Positions 55,740 through 63,334 of a stretch of DNA of 64,000 nucleotides are shown one piece after another. This DNA is from Cypionkella sp. GTDB lineage: Bacteria; Pseudomonadota; Alphaproteobacteria; Rhodobacterales; Rhodobacteraceae. Position 1 is the first letter of the stretch. Each line of letters begins with the position of its first letter. A program made the translations under genes and the position numbers. Where the stretch lies: positions 62,001 through 126,000 of the forward strand of contig NZ_JAUSBA010000040.1 of NCBI RefSeq assembly GCF_030652235.1, in the 5' to 3' direction. A model generated the notes under the pieces. It was not told the DNA's origin, did no database searches, and was given only the letters and a program-made list of their open reading frames with translations.

Positions 55740-55951
55740 TTGGGCAAGCCAGGGCGGGCGTATCGGGGGCCAAACGCCCGGAGCTGCTGGTGCAGGCGCT
55801 ACATTGTGCCCTGCTGTCACCGGCGAAGTATTATCATGAGACATACCCGTGTTGGTTTTTGGCGCAGAATATGTTGGCGCCTGCAAAACCGGAATTTGCT
55901 GATCTGGCTTGGGCGCGGATTACAGCGGCGCGGGCCGAAGCGCTGGCTTGA
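55740..55951 (+). pseudogene. Unidentified coding remnant
   Basis: Frame 2 from about 55740 to the TGA at 55951 reads like real protein (ELLVQALHCALLSPAKYYHE, then a Trp/Phe/Asn block and an Ala-rich C-terminal helix) but has no start or ribosome site. It could be the last ~65 residues of a gene whose 5' part was lost with the enolase-family deletion. The family is not recognised. Confidence 0.35.
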
Positions 55952-56000
55952 GTGGCAAAAATCGGCTAGTCTGGTCGGCATTATTGACAGGAGGTATGCG

Positions 56001-56609
56001 ATGCCCCCCCGGATCGAGTTTAGCCGTCGGCAGGCGATGCTAACGGCGTCTGTTGTGATGTTGCCGCGGCCGATCTGGGCAGCCAGTGATGTTGGCGTGG
56101 TGGAAACCACCGAGGGCAAGGCTTGGGCGGCGGGGTCGCCCGCGCGCGATCTTGTGGCGCAGGCGGTGGTGTTTCTGGGCGATAAGATTGGCACCGGGGC
56201 AGAGTCGCGGCTGGCGATGCTGCTGGCGGGCACCACGCGTATTTTGATGGGGCCACAGACCACGCTGACCATCGACCAATTCACCGCCGAGGCGGGGGGC
56301 GAATTGGTGCTGGGCGCAGGCGCCATGCTGTTTGACCGCGCGGAAGGTGCGCCGAAAACGCCGGTGCAACTGAGCACCGCGTTTGGCCTGATTGCGGTGC
56401 GTGGAACGCGGTTTTTTGCGGGGCCAAGCAAGGGCAAGTTCGGTGTGTTTGTGGAGCGCGGCGAAGTGCACCTGTCGGGCGGCGGGGTGGCGGTGGCACT
56501 TTTGCCGGGGTTTGGCAGCGATATTGCGGCACCGGGCGACGCTCCGTCGCAGCCAGCAGCTTGGAAGCAGGCGCGGATTGCGGCCGCGATGGCTTTGGTG
56601 GGGGCTTAG
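56001..56609 (+). CDS. FecR-domain protein with twin-arginine signal
   Basis: A 202-residue protein. GGAGG 6 bases before ATG 56001 fixes the start, although the frame is open further upstream. The N-terminus has FSRRQAML followed by a hydrophobic stretch ending IWAAS, a likely Tat signal. The body is a FecR-like beta domain (VGDKIGTG-like turn FLGDKIGTGAESRLAML, then LSTAFGLIAVRGTRFF and VERGEVHLSGGG). There is no FecI sigma factor or TonB receptor nearby. It converges with the cyclase gene, overlapping by 4 bases; FecR-like proteins are often found beside CHASE2 cyclases, and the two may sense the same periplasmic state. Confidence 0.85.
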   Translation: MPPRIEFSRRQAMLTASVVMLPRPIWAASDVGVVETTEGKAWAAGSPARDLVAQAVVFLGDKIGTGAESRLAMLLAGTTRILMGPQTTLTIDQFTAEAGGELVLGAGAMLFDRAEGAPKTPVQLSTAFGLIAVRGTRFFAGPSKGKFGVFVERGEVHLSGGGVAVALLPGFGSDIAAPGDAPSQPAAWKQARIAAAMALVGA

Positions 56610-58459
56610 CTGGTGGGCGGCAGTGTATAGGCCGCCACCTTGCCAAAGCCGCGCAACTCGACCTCGCCCATGCTGTGCCATGGCAGCGCGGGAAGTGCCG
56701 CGTATAAAGCTGGCCCCGCCAAAAGCGTGACGCCAAGGTTTTTGCCCGCTTGCTCTAGCCGTGCGGCGATGTTCATCGCGCGACCGTGCGCGGTGTAATC
56801 CAGCTTTTCGCCCGCACCGACATCACCGACCACCAGCACGCCACATTCCATCCCGACGCGGGTGACGCCAAGGCCTTGGTTCTGCGGATCAGCAGCGAAT
56901 GCAACGCCGTAGGCTTGCAGCGCTTGCCCGGCCTGCACGGCGCGGGCGCAGTGGTCGGGCAGATCGAAGGGGGCGTTGAACAGCACATGCGCGGCATCGC
57001 CGACAAACTTGTCCACCATGCCGCCATGGGCGTGGACGATCAGGGTCAGCCCGGCGAAATAGCGGTCGAGGATGGCAATCAGATCGGTGGGCGACAGCGC
57101 GTCGGCATAGGGCGAGAAACCCGCGATGTCGGTGAACAAAGCGGTGATTTCACGCGCCTCACCGGGCAGGCGGGACAGGCCCGGTTGGGCAGCAATGCGT
57201 GCCACGACGGCGGGCGAGAGGTGACGCTCAAACCGCCGCCGCAGGACTTGGGCATGACGCCGCGCCGCCAGCATCGCGGCGGTGGTGGCGATGAGTCCCG
57301 TGGCGAGCGGCAGCAGCGCGGGGTTGACCGGGTCGAGTGCAAGGCCCGCACGCAGCCACAGCGCGGTGGTGGCGACAGCCCAAAGCGTGGGCAAACCCAG
57401 CGTCACGGCCAAGGCTTTGGTGGCAGAGCCGCGCGCGGCGATCCAAAGCGCCAACAGGGCCATCGCCGCAGCTGCCGCAATCTCGGCCCATGCCGCCCAA
57501 GCCGGGCGCAGCAGCAGGTGGCCCGAAAGCATGGTTTCAATCGCATCGGCTTGGATTTGCACTGAAGGCGCAAGCGGGGTCACAGCCGTTGGGCGCAACG
57601 AGGCCGCCTGCGGCGCGCTAAGGCCCAGCAAGACGATTTTTGCGGAAAAATCGTGGTCTTGCGACAAGGCCTGCGCCAAACTGATGGTGCGATTGCTCCA
57701 TTTGGCGGGATCGGTCGGGCGGAGGCGCAGATCGGCTTGGGTGCCGAGAGGCAGGACAATCGCACCAAGGCTTAAGTTGCCTTGCCCGATGCGCAGCGCG
57801 CTTGCGCCTTGGGCCAGTCGCACCCCTTCGGCGGCAAATCCGGGGGCGGGGGATTGATCTGCCAGCACCAGCAGGGGCACGCGGCGGACCCTGCCCTGTG
57901 CCTCACCGCGCAGGGCGCTGACGCCAAGGCCCGCGGCAGTCAGGGTCGAGGCTTCTAGGCCGTTGGCAAACCATGGCTGTGTCGGCACGGGCTGGCCAGA
58001 TGACAGCAGTGGGGCCAACGGTGGCACGCGGCCAGCTTGGTCGGACAAAGCGGCGGCGAGCACCGTTGGCACGCGCGACAATGCGGTTTGCAGCGCGGCA
58101 TCGCCATCGGTCAGGGCCGTACCGCCCGGCACATCGGACAAGGCCAGCGGCCCAGCCGGATCGGGGCCAGACAGCACCAGATCAAGGCCCAGAACGGCGG
58201 GGCTTTGGGCAGCGATCTGATCCACCACCCGCGCCAGCCTTATGCGTGGCCACGGCCAGCGGCCAAGTTGGGCTAAATCTTGTGCCGTGATCTCGATCAC
58301 TTGCACCTGACCTGTAGGCGCTGTGGCTGTCGCGGCAAGGCCCGCATCCAAGGCGGCCTCGCGCAGATCACGCAGGCGGTCGGGCATGGCCAAAGCCACA
58401 GCACCCGCCACCAGCAGCGCCGCAAAACCTACGCGCAGGGCGGCACGCTCAATCTGCAT
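56606..58459 (-). CDS. CHASE2-domain class III adenylate/guanylate cyclase
   Basis: A ~617-residue membrane cyclase. ATG 58459 lies inside the end of the Crp-family gene (11-base overlap). One N-terminal membrane helix (about 9-26), a periplasmic CHASE2 domain (about 35-320), three membrane helices (about 325-400), then a class III cyclase domain. Metal aspartates are Asp444 (LFTDIAGFS) and Asp488 (FVGDA); Lys484 in the MVDKFVGD strand favours ATP as substrate; the transition-state Asn and Arg occur in AMNIAARLE. It likely makes cAMP in response to an envelope signal, for use by the upstream Crp-family protein. Confidence 0.9.
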   Translation of the reverse strand: MQIERAALRVGFAALLVAGAVALAMPDRLRDLREAALDAGLAATATAPTGQVQVIEITAQDLAQLGRWPWPRIRLARVVDQIAAQSPAVLGLDLVLSGPDPAGPLALSDVPGGTALTDGDAALQTALSRVPTVLAAALSDQAGRVPPLAPLLSSGQPVPTQPWFANGLEASTLTAAGLGVSALRGEAQGRVRRVPLLVLADQSPAPGFAAEGVRLAQGASALRIGQGNLSLGAIVLPLGTQADLRLRPTDPAKWSNRTISLAQALSQDHDFSAKIVLLGLSAPQAASLRPTAVTPLAPSVQIQADAIETMLSGHLLLRPAWAAWAEIAAAAAMALLALWIAARGSATKALAVTLGLPTLWAVATTALWLRAGLALDPVNPALLPLATGLIATTAAMLAARRHAQVLRRRFERHLSPAVVARIAAQPGLSRLPGEAREITALFTDIAGFSPYADALSPTDLIAILDRYFAGLTLIVHAHGGMVDKFVGDAAHVLFNAPFDLPDHCARAVQAGQALQAYGVAFAADPQNQGLGVTRVGMECGVLVVGDVGAGEKLDYTAHGRAMNIAARLEQAGKNLGVTLLAGPALYAALPALPWHSMGEVELRGFGKVAAYTLPPTS

Positions 58460-59162
58460 CGGGTTCGGCCAAGGCTTGCAGGGCGGGAATGTCGCAATCC
58501 CAGCCCTCTGGCCCTTTGACCCATGCACCCGCCTCGGCCAAAGCCAGAAGCGCGCGGTTGACCTTTGGGCGACTGGCGCCCAGCACGGTGGCAAGCTCGG
58601 TCTGGCTGATCTCTAGCCGCAGCGTGGCGCGGCGGGGCAGATCAAGTCCGTTCAACTGGCGCAAGGTGAACAGCAGGAACCGCGCGGCACGGGCTTCGAG
58701 CGGGTAAAGCGCGATGGATTCCAACTGATCGGTCGTCTCGCGCAAGCGGCGGCTAAGGTAGCGGGCCACGCCCATGGTCAGGGCGGGGTGCTTGCAGGCG
58801 AGCGCCTCGTAACTTCGGCGGGCGAGGACATAGCCTGTGGTGTCCAGCACCGCGGTGGCATCTGCCGAGCGGGGATCTTGATCGAACAGCGCCAATTCGC
58901 CCAAAGTATCGCCCGCTTCGGCATGGCGCAGGGTCAGTTCGCGGCCAGCTTGGGTGATCAGCGACAGCCGCACCCGGCCCGATTTCAGCGCCAGCAACCA
59001 TTCGCCCGCATCGCCACGCTGAAAGATCGCCGCGCCCGCGGCCCAGCGCTGCGGGGTTGCACTGGCCCCAATATCCGCCAGCACCGCATCGGGCAAATCC
59101 TGAAACAGCGGGAATGACCGCCAGAAGCTTGGTTTTTCGCGTGGGGACGGTGCAGGGCTCAT
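58449..59162 (-). CDS. Crp/Fnr-family transcriptional regulator
   Basis: A 237-residue regulator; ATG 59162 follows GGAG at a good distance. The N-terminal cyclic-nucleotide-binding beta roll spans about 20-135 (AAIFQRGDAGEWLLALKSGRVRL, DTLGELALFDQDPRSADATA, where GELALF and RSA match the phosphate-binding cassette), then a dimer helix and an HTH (ISQTELATVLGASRPKVNRAL). No Fnr-type cysteine cluster is seen, so cyclic nucleotide is the likely ligand. It overlaps the cyclase gene and is divergent from the RTX gene. Confidence 0.9.
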   Translation of the reverse strand: MSPAPSPREKPSFWRSFPLFQDLPDAVLADIGASATPQRWAAGAAIFQRGDAGEWLLALKSGRVRLSLITQAGRELTLRHAEAGDTLGELALFDQDPRSADATAVLDTTGYVLARRSYEALACKHPALTMGVARYLSRRLRETTDQLESIALYPLEARAARFLLFTLRQLNGLDLPRRATLRLEISQTELATVLGASRPKVNRALLALAEAGAWVKGPEGWDCDIPALQALAEPDAD

Positions 59163-59230
59163 CCGGGCTCCGTGGCTTTTGGCAAACTTCGCCTGTGCTT
59201 CGGTTTCACGCAAGAGCCTGCACACAAAAC

Positions 59231-59248
59231 CCCTGTTCCGCAGGGAAC
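59231..59248. promoter_or_regulatory. Inverted repeat between crp-like and RTX genes
   Basis: Perfect 7-bp arms CTGTTCC and GGAACAG around GCAG lie about midway between the two divergent start codons. The size suits a Crp-family dimer, though it is not the classical TGTGA-N6-TCACA site. Confidence 0.45.
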
Positions 59249-59327
59249 AGCCGTCCGCCCCGCCGCATGGCATTCAAGCCTTACGACGGCAATCACGCCG
59301 CGTCGCACAGTTTTGATGGAGATTGAA

Positions 59328-61211
59328 ATGGCATCCCTTTTTGGCAAATCCGGCACCCTTGGCAACGACTCGGAAGTCACCGATGGCACTTTGGGCGTCT
59401 TGAACGATGTGATTTCCGGGCTGACCGGCAATGACACGCTATTTTCCTACGTTGGCGACGACACCCTGTCGGGCGGCGAGGGCAATGACGTGCTGCACGA
59501 CGAGGCTGTTTTGGGCGTCTCGGGCAATGACAACCTGAACGGCGATGATGGCAATGACACGCTGTTTGGCGGGCTGGGCAATGACACGCTGAACGGTGGT
59601 GCGGATAATGACACCGCGACCTACAGCAGCTCGACCGCGGCGGTAAATGTTGATCTCAATCGCACGGTGCAAAGTGGTGGTTTCGCGCAGGGCGACCGTT
59701 TGATCAGCATCGAAAATGTGAATGGCTCAGGCTTTGCCGATCGTTTGGTGGGCAACAGCCTGGCCAATCAGTTGCAGGGCTTAAGCGGCAATGACAGCGT
59801 TTTCGGCGGTGCGGGCAATGACAGTATCTTTGGCGGCAGCGGGCGTGACAGCCTTGATGGCGGCAACGACAATGACCTGCTCGACGCAGGGTCCGACAAT
59901 GACACGGTGTCCGGGGGGGCTGGCAATGACCAGATGTTTGGCGGCTCGGGTCGTGACGCGATGAGCGGCGGCAGCGGCAATGACCGGATGGATGGCGGCA
60001 CTGACCATGACATTCTGGCGGGCGATGCGGGCAACGACAGCATGTCCGGCGGCAGCGGCAATGATGTGCTGTCGGGCGGCTTGGGCAATGACAGCCTTGA
60101 CGGTGGGGAGGGCGATGATCGGCTGGACGGCGGCGCGGGCAATGATCTGGTGCGCGGGGGCATTGGCAACGATACCGTGCTGGCCAGTTCGGGCGATGCG
60201 CTGTTTGGCGACGCGGGCACCGACACGCTGGATTTCACCAATATGTCGACGCTGTTTCAGGTGATCGGTGGCAACAATCAGATCAACCTTGCGACTGGCA
60301 CTTTTGGGACCACCACTTTCTCGGGGTTTGAGAATGTGATCGGCACCAGCAATGTGGACACAATCACCGGCAGTTCGGTGGCTAACCGGCTAGAGGGTAT
60401 GGGCGGCAGTGACAGCATCCTCGGCGGATTTGGCAATGATACCGTTTTGGGCGGTGACGGCGCGGACAGCATCGACGGCGGCTTTGATGCGGACCAGATG
60501 TTTGGCGGCGCAGGCAATGACCTGATCTTCGGCGGCAGCGGCAGCGACACGTTGGATGGTGACTCGGGCAATGATGTGATGAGCGGCGGTTCCAGCGATG
60601 ATCGGCTGAACGGCGATTCTGGCGATGATCAGATGCACGGTGACAGCGGCAACGACGCGATGAACGGCGGCTTTGGCAATGATGTGATGGCGGGGGACAG
60701 CGGCAACGACGCGATGAACGGCTTCCTTGGCAATGACACCATGACAGGCGGTGACGGCAACGACACCATCGACGGCAGCTTTGACAATGATCGGGTTGAG
60801 GGGGGCGCGGGCGTCGATCTGCTCGGCGGCGGCAGTGGCAATGACGTGCTGATCGGCGATGCCGGGGCGGATGTGCTGACCGGGGGCAGTGGCGCGGATG
60901 TGTTTGTGTTCCACGCTGCCACCGACTCGCTGAACCAGTTGGGCGGGGCTGATCTGATCACCGACTTCCAGATTGGCATCGACAAGCTGGACTTCACCGG
61001 GCTTGACGCCGATCCAACCACCGCCGGAGATCAGGCCTTTGCCTTGGTTTTGGGTGGCAATGCCGCAGGCACCATCCATATCGAGAAGTTCGGCGTCGGA
61101 GCCGATGCGATCACCCAGATCGCGGTCAATCTGGATGGCGACGGCAACCCCGATCTGATTGTGCAACTGACGGGGAACCTGAACTTGGGCGCGGGCGACT
61201 TCCTGCTCTGA
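59328..61211 (+). CDS. RTX calcium-binding secreted protein
   Basis: A ~627-residue acidic protein made almost entirely of glycine-rich nonapeptide repeats of the GGxGND-x-L type, which bind calcium and fold as parallel beta rolls after export. ATG 59328 is chosen over 59316 because GGAG is 6 bases upstream. Repeats run from about residue 35 to 525, interrupted by two non-repeat beta segments (about 100-140 and 300-345). The C-terminal ~100 residues (GADVFVFHAATDSLNQLGGA, ITDFQIGIDKLDF) match type I secretion target domains. No adhesin, protease or lipase domain is visible and no type I exporter is nearby. A strong terminator follows. Confidence 0.88.
   Translation: MASLFGKSGTLGNDSEVTDGTLGVLNDVISGLTGNDTLFSYVGDDTLSGGEGNDVLHDEAVLGVSGNDNLNGDDGNDTLFGGLGNDTLNGGADNDTATYSSSTAAVNVDLNRTVQSGGFAQGDRLISIENVNGSGFADRLVGNSLANQLQGLSGNDSVFGGAGNDSIFGGSGRDSLDGGNDNDLLDAGSDNDTVSGGAGNDQMFGGSGRDAMSGGSGNDRMDGGTDHDILAGDAGNDSMSGGSGNDVLSGGLGNDSLDGGEGDDRLDGGAGNDLVRGGIGNDTVLASSGDALFGDAGTDTLDFTNMSTLFQVIGGNNQINLATGTFGTTTFSGFENVIGTSNVDTITGSSVANRLEGMGGSDSILGGFGNDTVLGGDGADSIDGGFDADQMFGGAGNDLIFGGSGSDTLDGDSGNDVMSGGSSDDRLNGDSGDDQMHGDSGNDAMNGGFGNDVMAGDSGNDAMNGFLGNDTMTGGDGNDTIDGSFDNDRVEGGAGVDLLGGGSGNDVLIGDAGADVLTGGSGADVFVFHAATDSLNQLGGADLITDFQIGIDKLDFTGLDADPTTAGDQAFALVLGGNAAGTIHIEKFGVGADAITQIAVNLDGDGNPDLIVQLTGNLNLGAGDFLL
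59430..60900 (+). repeat. RTX nonapeptide-coding repeat array
   Basis: Imperfect 27-base units built on ggcggc/ggcaatgac repeat several dozen times in frame. This is protein repeat structure rather than a CRISPR or satellite. Two short non-repeat interruptions occur. Confidence 0.85.
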
Positions 61212-61231
61212 CCCTTGCGCACTGCAAATGC

Positions 61232-61260
61232 AACGCCCCGGTCTGGCCCGGGGCGTTTTT
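61232..61260 (+). terminator. Rho-independent terminator of the RTX gene
   Basis: 10-bp arms AACGCCCCGG (61232-61241) and CCGGGGCGTT (61248-61257) with a 6-base loop and a T tract to 61260, 20 bases after the stop. One of the clearest terminators in the window. Confidence 0.9.
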
Positions 61261-61305
61261 GATTTGGGTTTGAGGGGCTATCGGCGGCCAAACATCCGTA
61301 AAGCG

Positions 61306-61365
61306 TTCGGGCCGAGGCATGCCCCGGCCCGAACAGGTTTGGGGTGTTGGGAGAAGTCAACACCC
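61306..61365 (-). terminator. Two hairpins downstream of the sugar ABC operon
   Basis: Arms TTCGGGCC/GGCCCGAA (61306-61333) and GGGTGTTG/CAACACCC (61342-61365) are both perfect 8-bp pairs. They lie 15-75 bases after the ATPase stop on the minus strand. No strong U tract; they could end or protect the transporter mRNA. Confidence 0.5.
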
Positions 61366-61380
61366 TGGGAAATGCTTGGC

Positions 61381-62196
61381 TCAGGCGCGTTTGGCTGGCT
61401 GACCGCCCTGCGCGGTCGTATAACCCTCAATCTCGGCCTCCAGTGTCGCCATTGAAGCCCCGCCCGCCATCAGGTCGGTGATTTCTTCGCGGGTTTTGTC
61501 GCCTTTGCGGAAATCGGCGGCAATCGCCCCCCGGATCAGCACGGCAAAATGATCGCCAACCGCCATGGCGTGCATCACTTGATGGGTGATGAAGATCACC
61601 GCCAAGCCACGCCGTTTGGCCTCATTGACGATGCGCAGCACATGGGTGGCCTGTTTGACGCCCAAGGCTGCGGTGGGTTCATCCAGGATCAGCACCCGCG
61701 CGCCAAAGTGAACGGCGCGGGCGATCGCAAGCGATTGCCGCTCGCCGCCAGAAAGCCCGCCCACCAAACGGTCGCCATCGGTGATGCGGGTGATGCCAAG
61801 GCGCTGCACAGCATCCACCGCGATGGCGTTAGCTTTTTTGCGGTCATAGATTTTGAACGGGCCCCAGCCTTTGGTGGGCTCGACGCCGACGAAAAAGCTG
61901 CGCCCGATCGACATCAACGGAAAAGTGCCGCCGAATTGGTGAACCGTAGCAATGCCATGATCTGCGGCGTCGCGCGGGCTGCTGAACTTTACCGGCGCGC
62001 CGTCCATCTCGATGCTGCCGCTGCTGGGTTGATGTACGCCCGACAACAGACGGATCACTGTGGATTTCCCGGCACCGTTATCGCCCAGCAGGCACAGCAC
62101 TTCGCCCGCGCGCAGATCAAGGCTGATGTCGTGGAGAACGTCGATGGGGCCGAAGGATTTGTTGACGCCTTTCAGGCTGAGGATCGGCGCGGTCAT
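61381..62196 (-). CDS. Sugar ABC transporter ATP-binding protein (single-domain, FrcA-like)
   Basis: A ~271-residue ATPase with one nucleotide-binding domain: Walker A GDNGAGKST, Q loop VHQFGG, signature LSGGERQ, Walker B VLILDEPTA, and the switch His in ITHQ. Sugar importers of the RbsA type carry two such domains; the single-domain form matches the FrcA (fructose) type of alphaproteobacteria. ATG 62196 overlaps the permease stop by 4 bases. Confidence 0.92.
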   Translation of the reverse strand: MTAPILSLKGVNKSFGPIDVLHDISLDLRAGEVLCLLGDNGAGKSTVIRLLSGVHQPSSGSIEMDGAPVKFSSPRDAADHGIATVHQFGGTFPLMSIGRSFFVGVEPTKGWGPFKIYDRKKANAIAVDAVQRLGITRITDGDRLVGGLSGGERQSLAIARAVHFGARVLILDEPTAALGVKQATHVLRIVNEAKRRGLAVIFITHQVMHAMAVGDHFAVLIRGAIAADFRKGDKTREEITDLMAGGASMATLEAEIEGYTTAQGGQPAKRA

Positions 62197-63212
62197 GCCT
62201 TGGCTCCTTTTTTCTTCGGGGCATAGGACAACGCCATCTTGCGGAAAGTGTTGTTCATCAGAACTGCCAGCAGCAAAAGCACACCGATGATCAGGCTGGC
62301 CCAATTTGCATCAAACGGGGTGTAATAGATGCCTTGGCTGACCACCGCGAAGGTCAGAGTGCCAAGGATGATCCCCACCACCGACCCATAGCCTCCGGTC
62401 AGCAGCACGCCACCGACCACAACCGAGATGATCGAGTTGAAGATATAGGATTGCCCCGCAGACACTTGGGCCGAGTTATACAGAATGGCTTGGCTTACGC
62501 CAACAAAGGTGGCGCTGGCTCCGCTGCACATGAACAGCAAGATCGTCATGCGGTCGGTCGGGATACCTGCGTTGCGGGCGGAAACCTTGTCGCCGCCCAT
62601 CGCGAAGATCCAGTTGCCAAAGCGGGTGAAGTGCAACAGGAAACCCCAAAGCAGCGCCGCCGCGATCCACCACAGAATGGTGACTTGGAACACGCCACCG
62701 ATAAAGCGCCCCAGCAGCCATTTCGCCTCGGGCCCGGCCTTCAGCGCCACCGAGGTGGTGCCAGTGACCAGAACCGACAGACCGAGCGTGAGGCCAGCCA
62801 CCGCAAACAGCGTGCCAAGCGTGACGATAAAGCTGGGAACGGCGGTGCGCACCACCAGCAGGCCGTTGATCAGGCCAACGAATGCTCCGAGCGCTAGGGC
62901 CGCGCCAATGCCCAGCAGAATCGGCATGTGAAAATGCCCCGAAATGATCGCCACCATCATCGACCCAGCGGGCACCAATGAACCGATGGAAATGTCCAAC
63001 TCTCCGGCAATCATCAAAAGGCCGATGGGGATGGCGATGATGCCCAGCGCTGCGGCCACGTTCAGCCATGACGCCGCCCCACCGATTGACGCAAAGTTGC
63101 TGCCGCCAAAGAAGCTGAAAAAACCGAAAACGGCAGCAAGTCCTAAGAATGAACCTGTCTCGGGGCGGCGCAACAAGGCACCGATGGAAAACGAAGTGGT
63201 GGTATTGGTCAT
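62193..63212 (-). CDS. Sugar ABC transporter permease (RbsC/FrcC-like)
   Basis: A 339-residue membrane protein with about 8-10 hydrophobic segments and typical permease blocks: LMIAGELDISIGSLV, GLINGLLVVRTAVPSFIVTLGT, and near the end GGVLLTGGYGSVVG. It belongs to the BPD_transp_2 family that forms the sugar channel as a homodimer. It lies between the binding-protein and ATPase genes. Confidence 0.93.
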   Translation of the reverse strand: MTNTTTSFSIGALLRRPETGSFLGLAAVFGFFSFFGGSNFASIGGAASWLNVAAALGIIAIPIGLLMIAGELDISIGSLVPAGSMMVAIISGHFHMPILLGIGAALALGAFVGLINGLLVVRTAVPSFIVTLGTLFAVAGLTLGLSVLVTGTTSVALKAGPEAKWLLGRFIGGVFQVTILWWIAAALLWGFLLHFTRFGNWIFAMGGDKVSARNAGIPTDRMTILLFMCSGASATFVGVSQAILYNSAQVSAGQSYIFNSIISVVVGGVLLTGGYGSVVGIILGTLTFAVVSQGIYYTPFDANWASLIIGVLLLLAVLMNNTFRKMALSYAPKKKGAKA

Positions 63213-63290
63213 GTACAGGTTCCCGTCGATGCAGATCCAAGACTTTGCCGCGCAGCGTCGCGGGTGGGTCAGATCATGGCGCTTGAGATA

Positions 63291-63320
63291 TCCGGCCCCG
63301 CAGATGGTGGCAGGGCCGGA
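63291..63320 (-). promoter_or_regulatory. Intercistronic hairpin between binding-protein and permease genes
   Basis: Perfect 8-bp arms TCCGGCCC and GGGCCGGA with a 14-base loop, 14 bases after the binding-protein stop. This is the usual place for a structure that stabilises the abundant binding-protein mRNA and limits read-through to the permease. Confidence 0.6.
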
Positions 63321-63334
63321 CGGCGGTTGAAAGC

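Noticed and set aside
55740-56000. Upstream extension of the FecR-like gene
   Set aside because: GGAGG at 55990-55994 and the Tat signal place the start at 56001; the upstream part is Arg/Cys-rich noise over a gene remnant in another frame.
59200-59216. Possible Crp box (TGTGC ... TCACG) upstream of the RTX gene
   Set aside because: Half-sites are separated by 7 rather than 6 bases and both are imperfect; too weak beside the clean inverted repeat at 59231-59248.
59430-60900. Possible CRISPR or tandem DNA satellite
   Set aside because: Units are imperfect 27-base multiples in frame with GGxGNDxL codons and have no spacers; this is RTX protein repeat coding.
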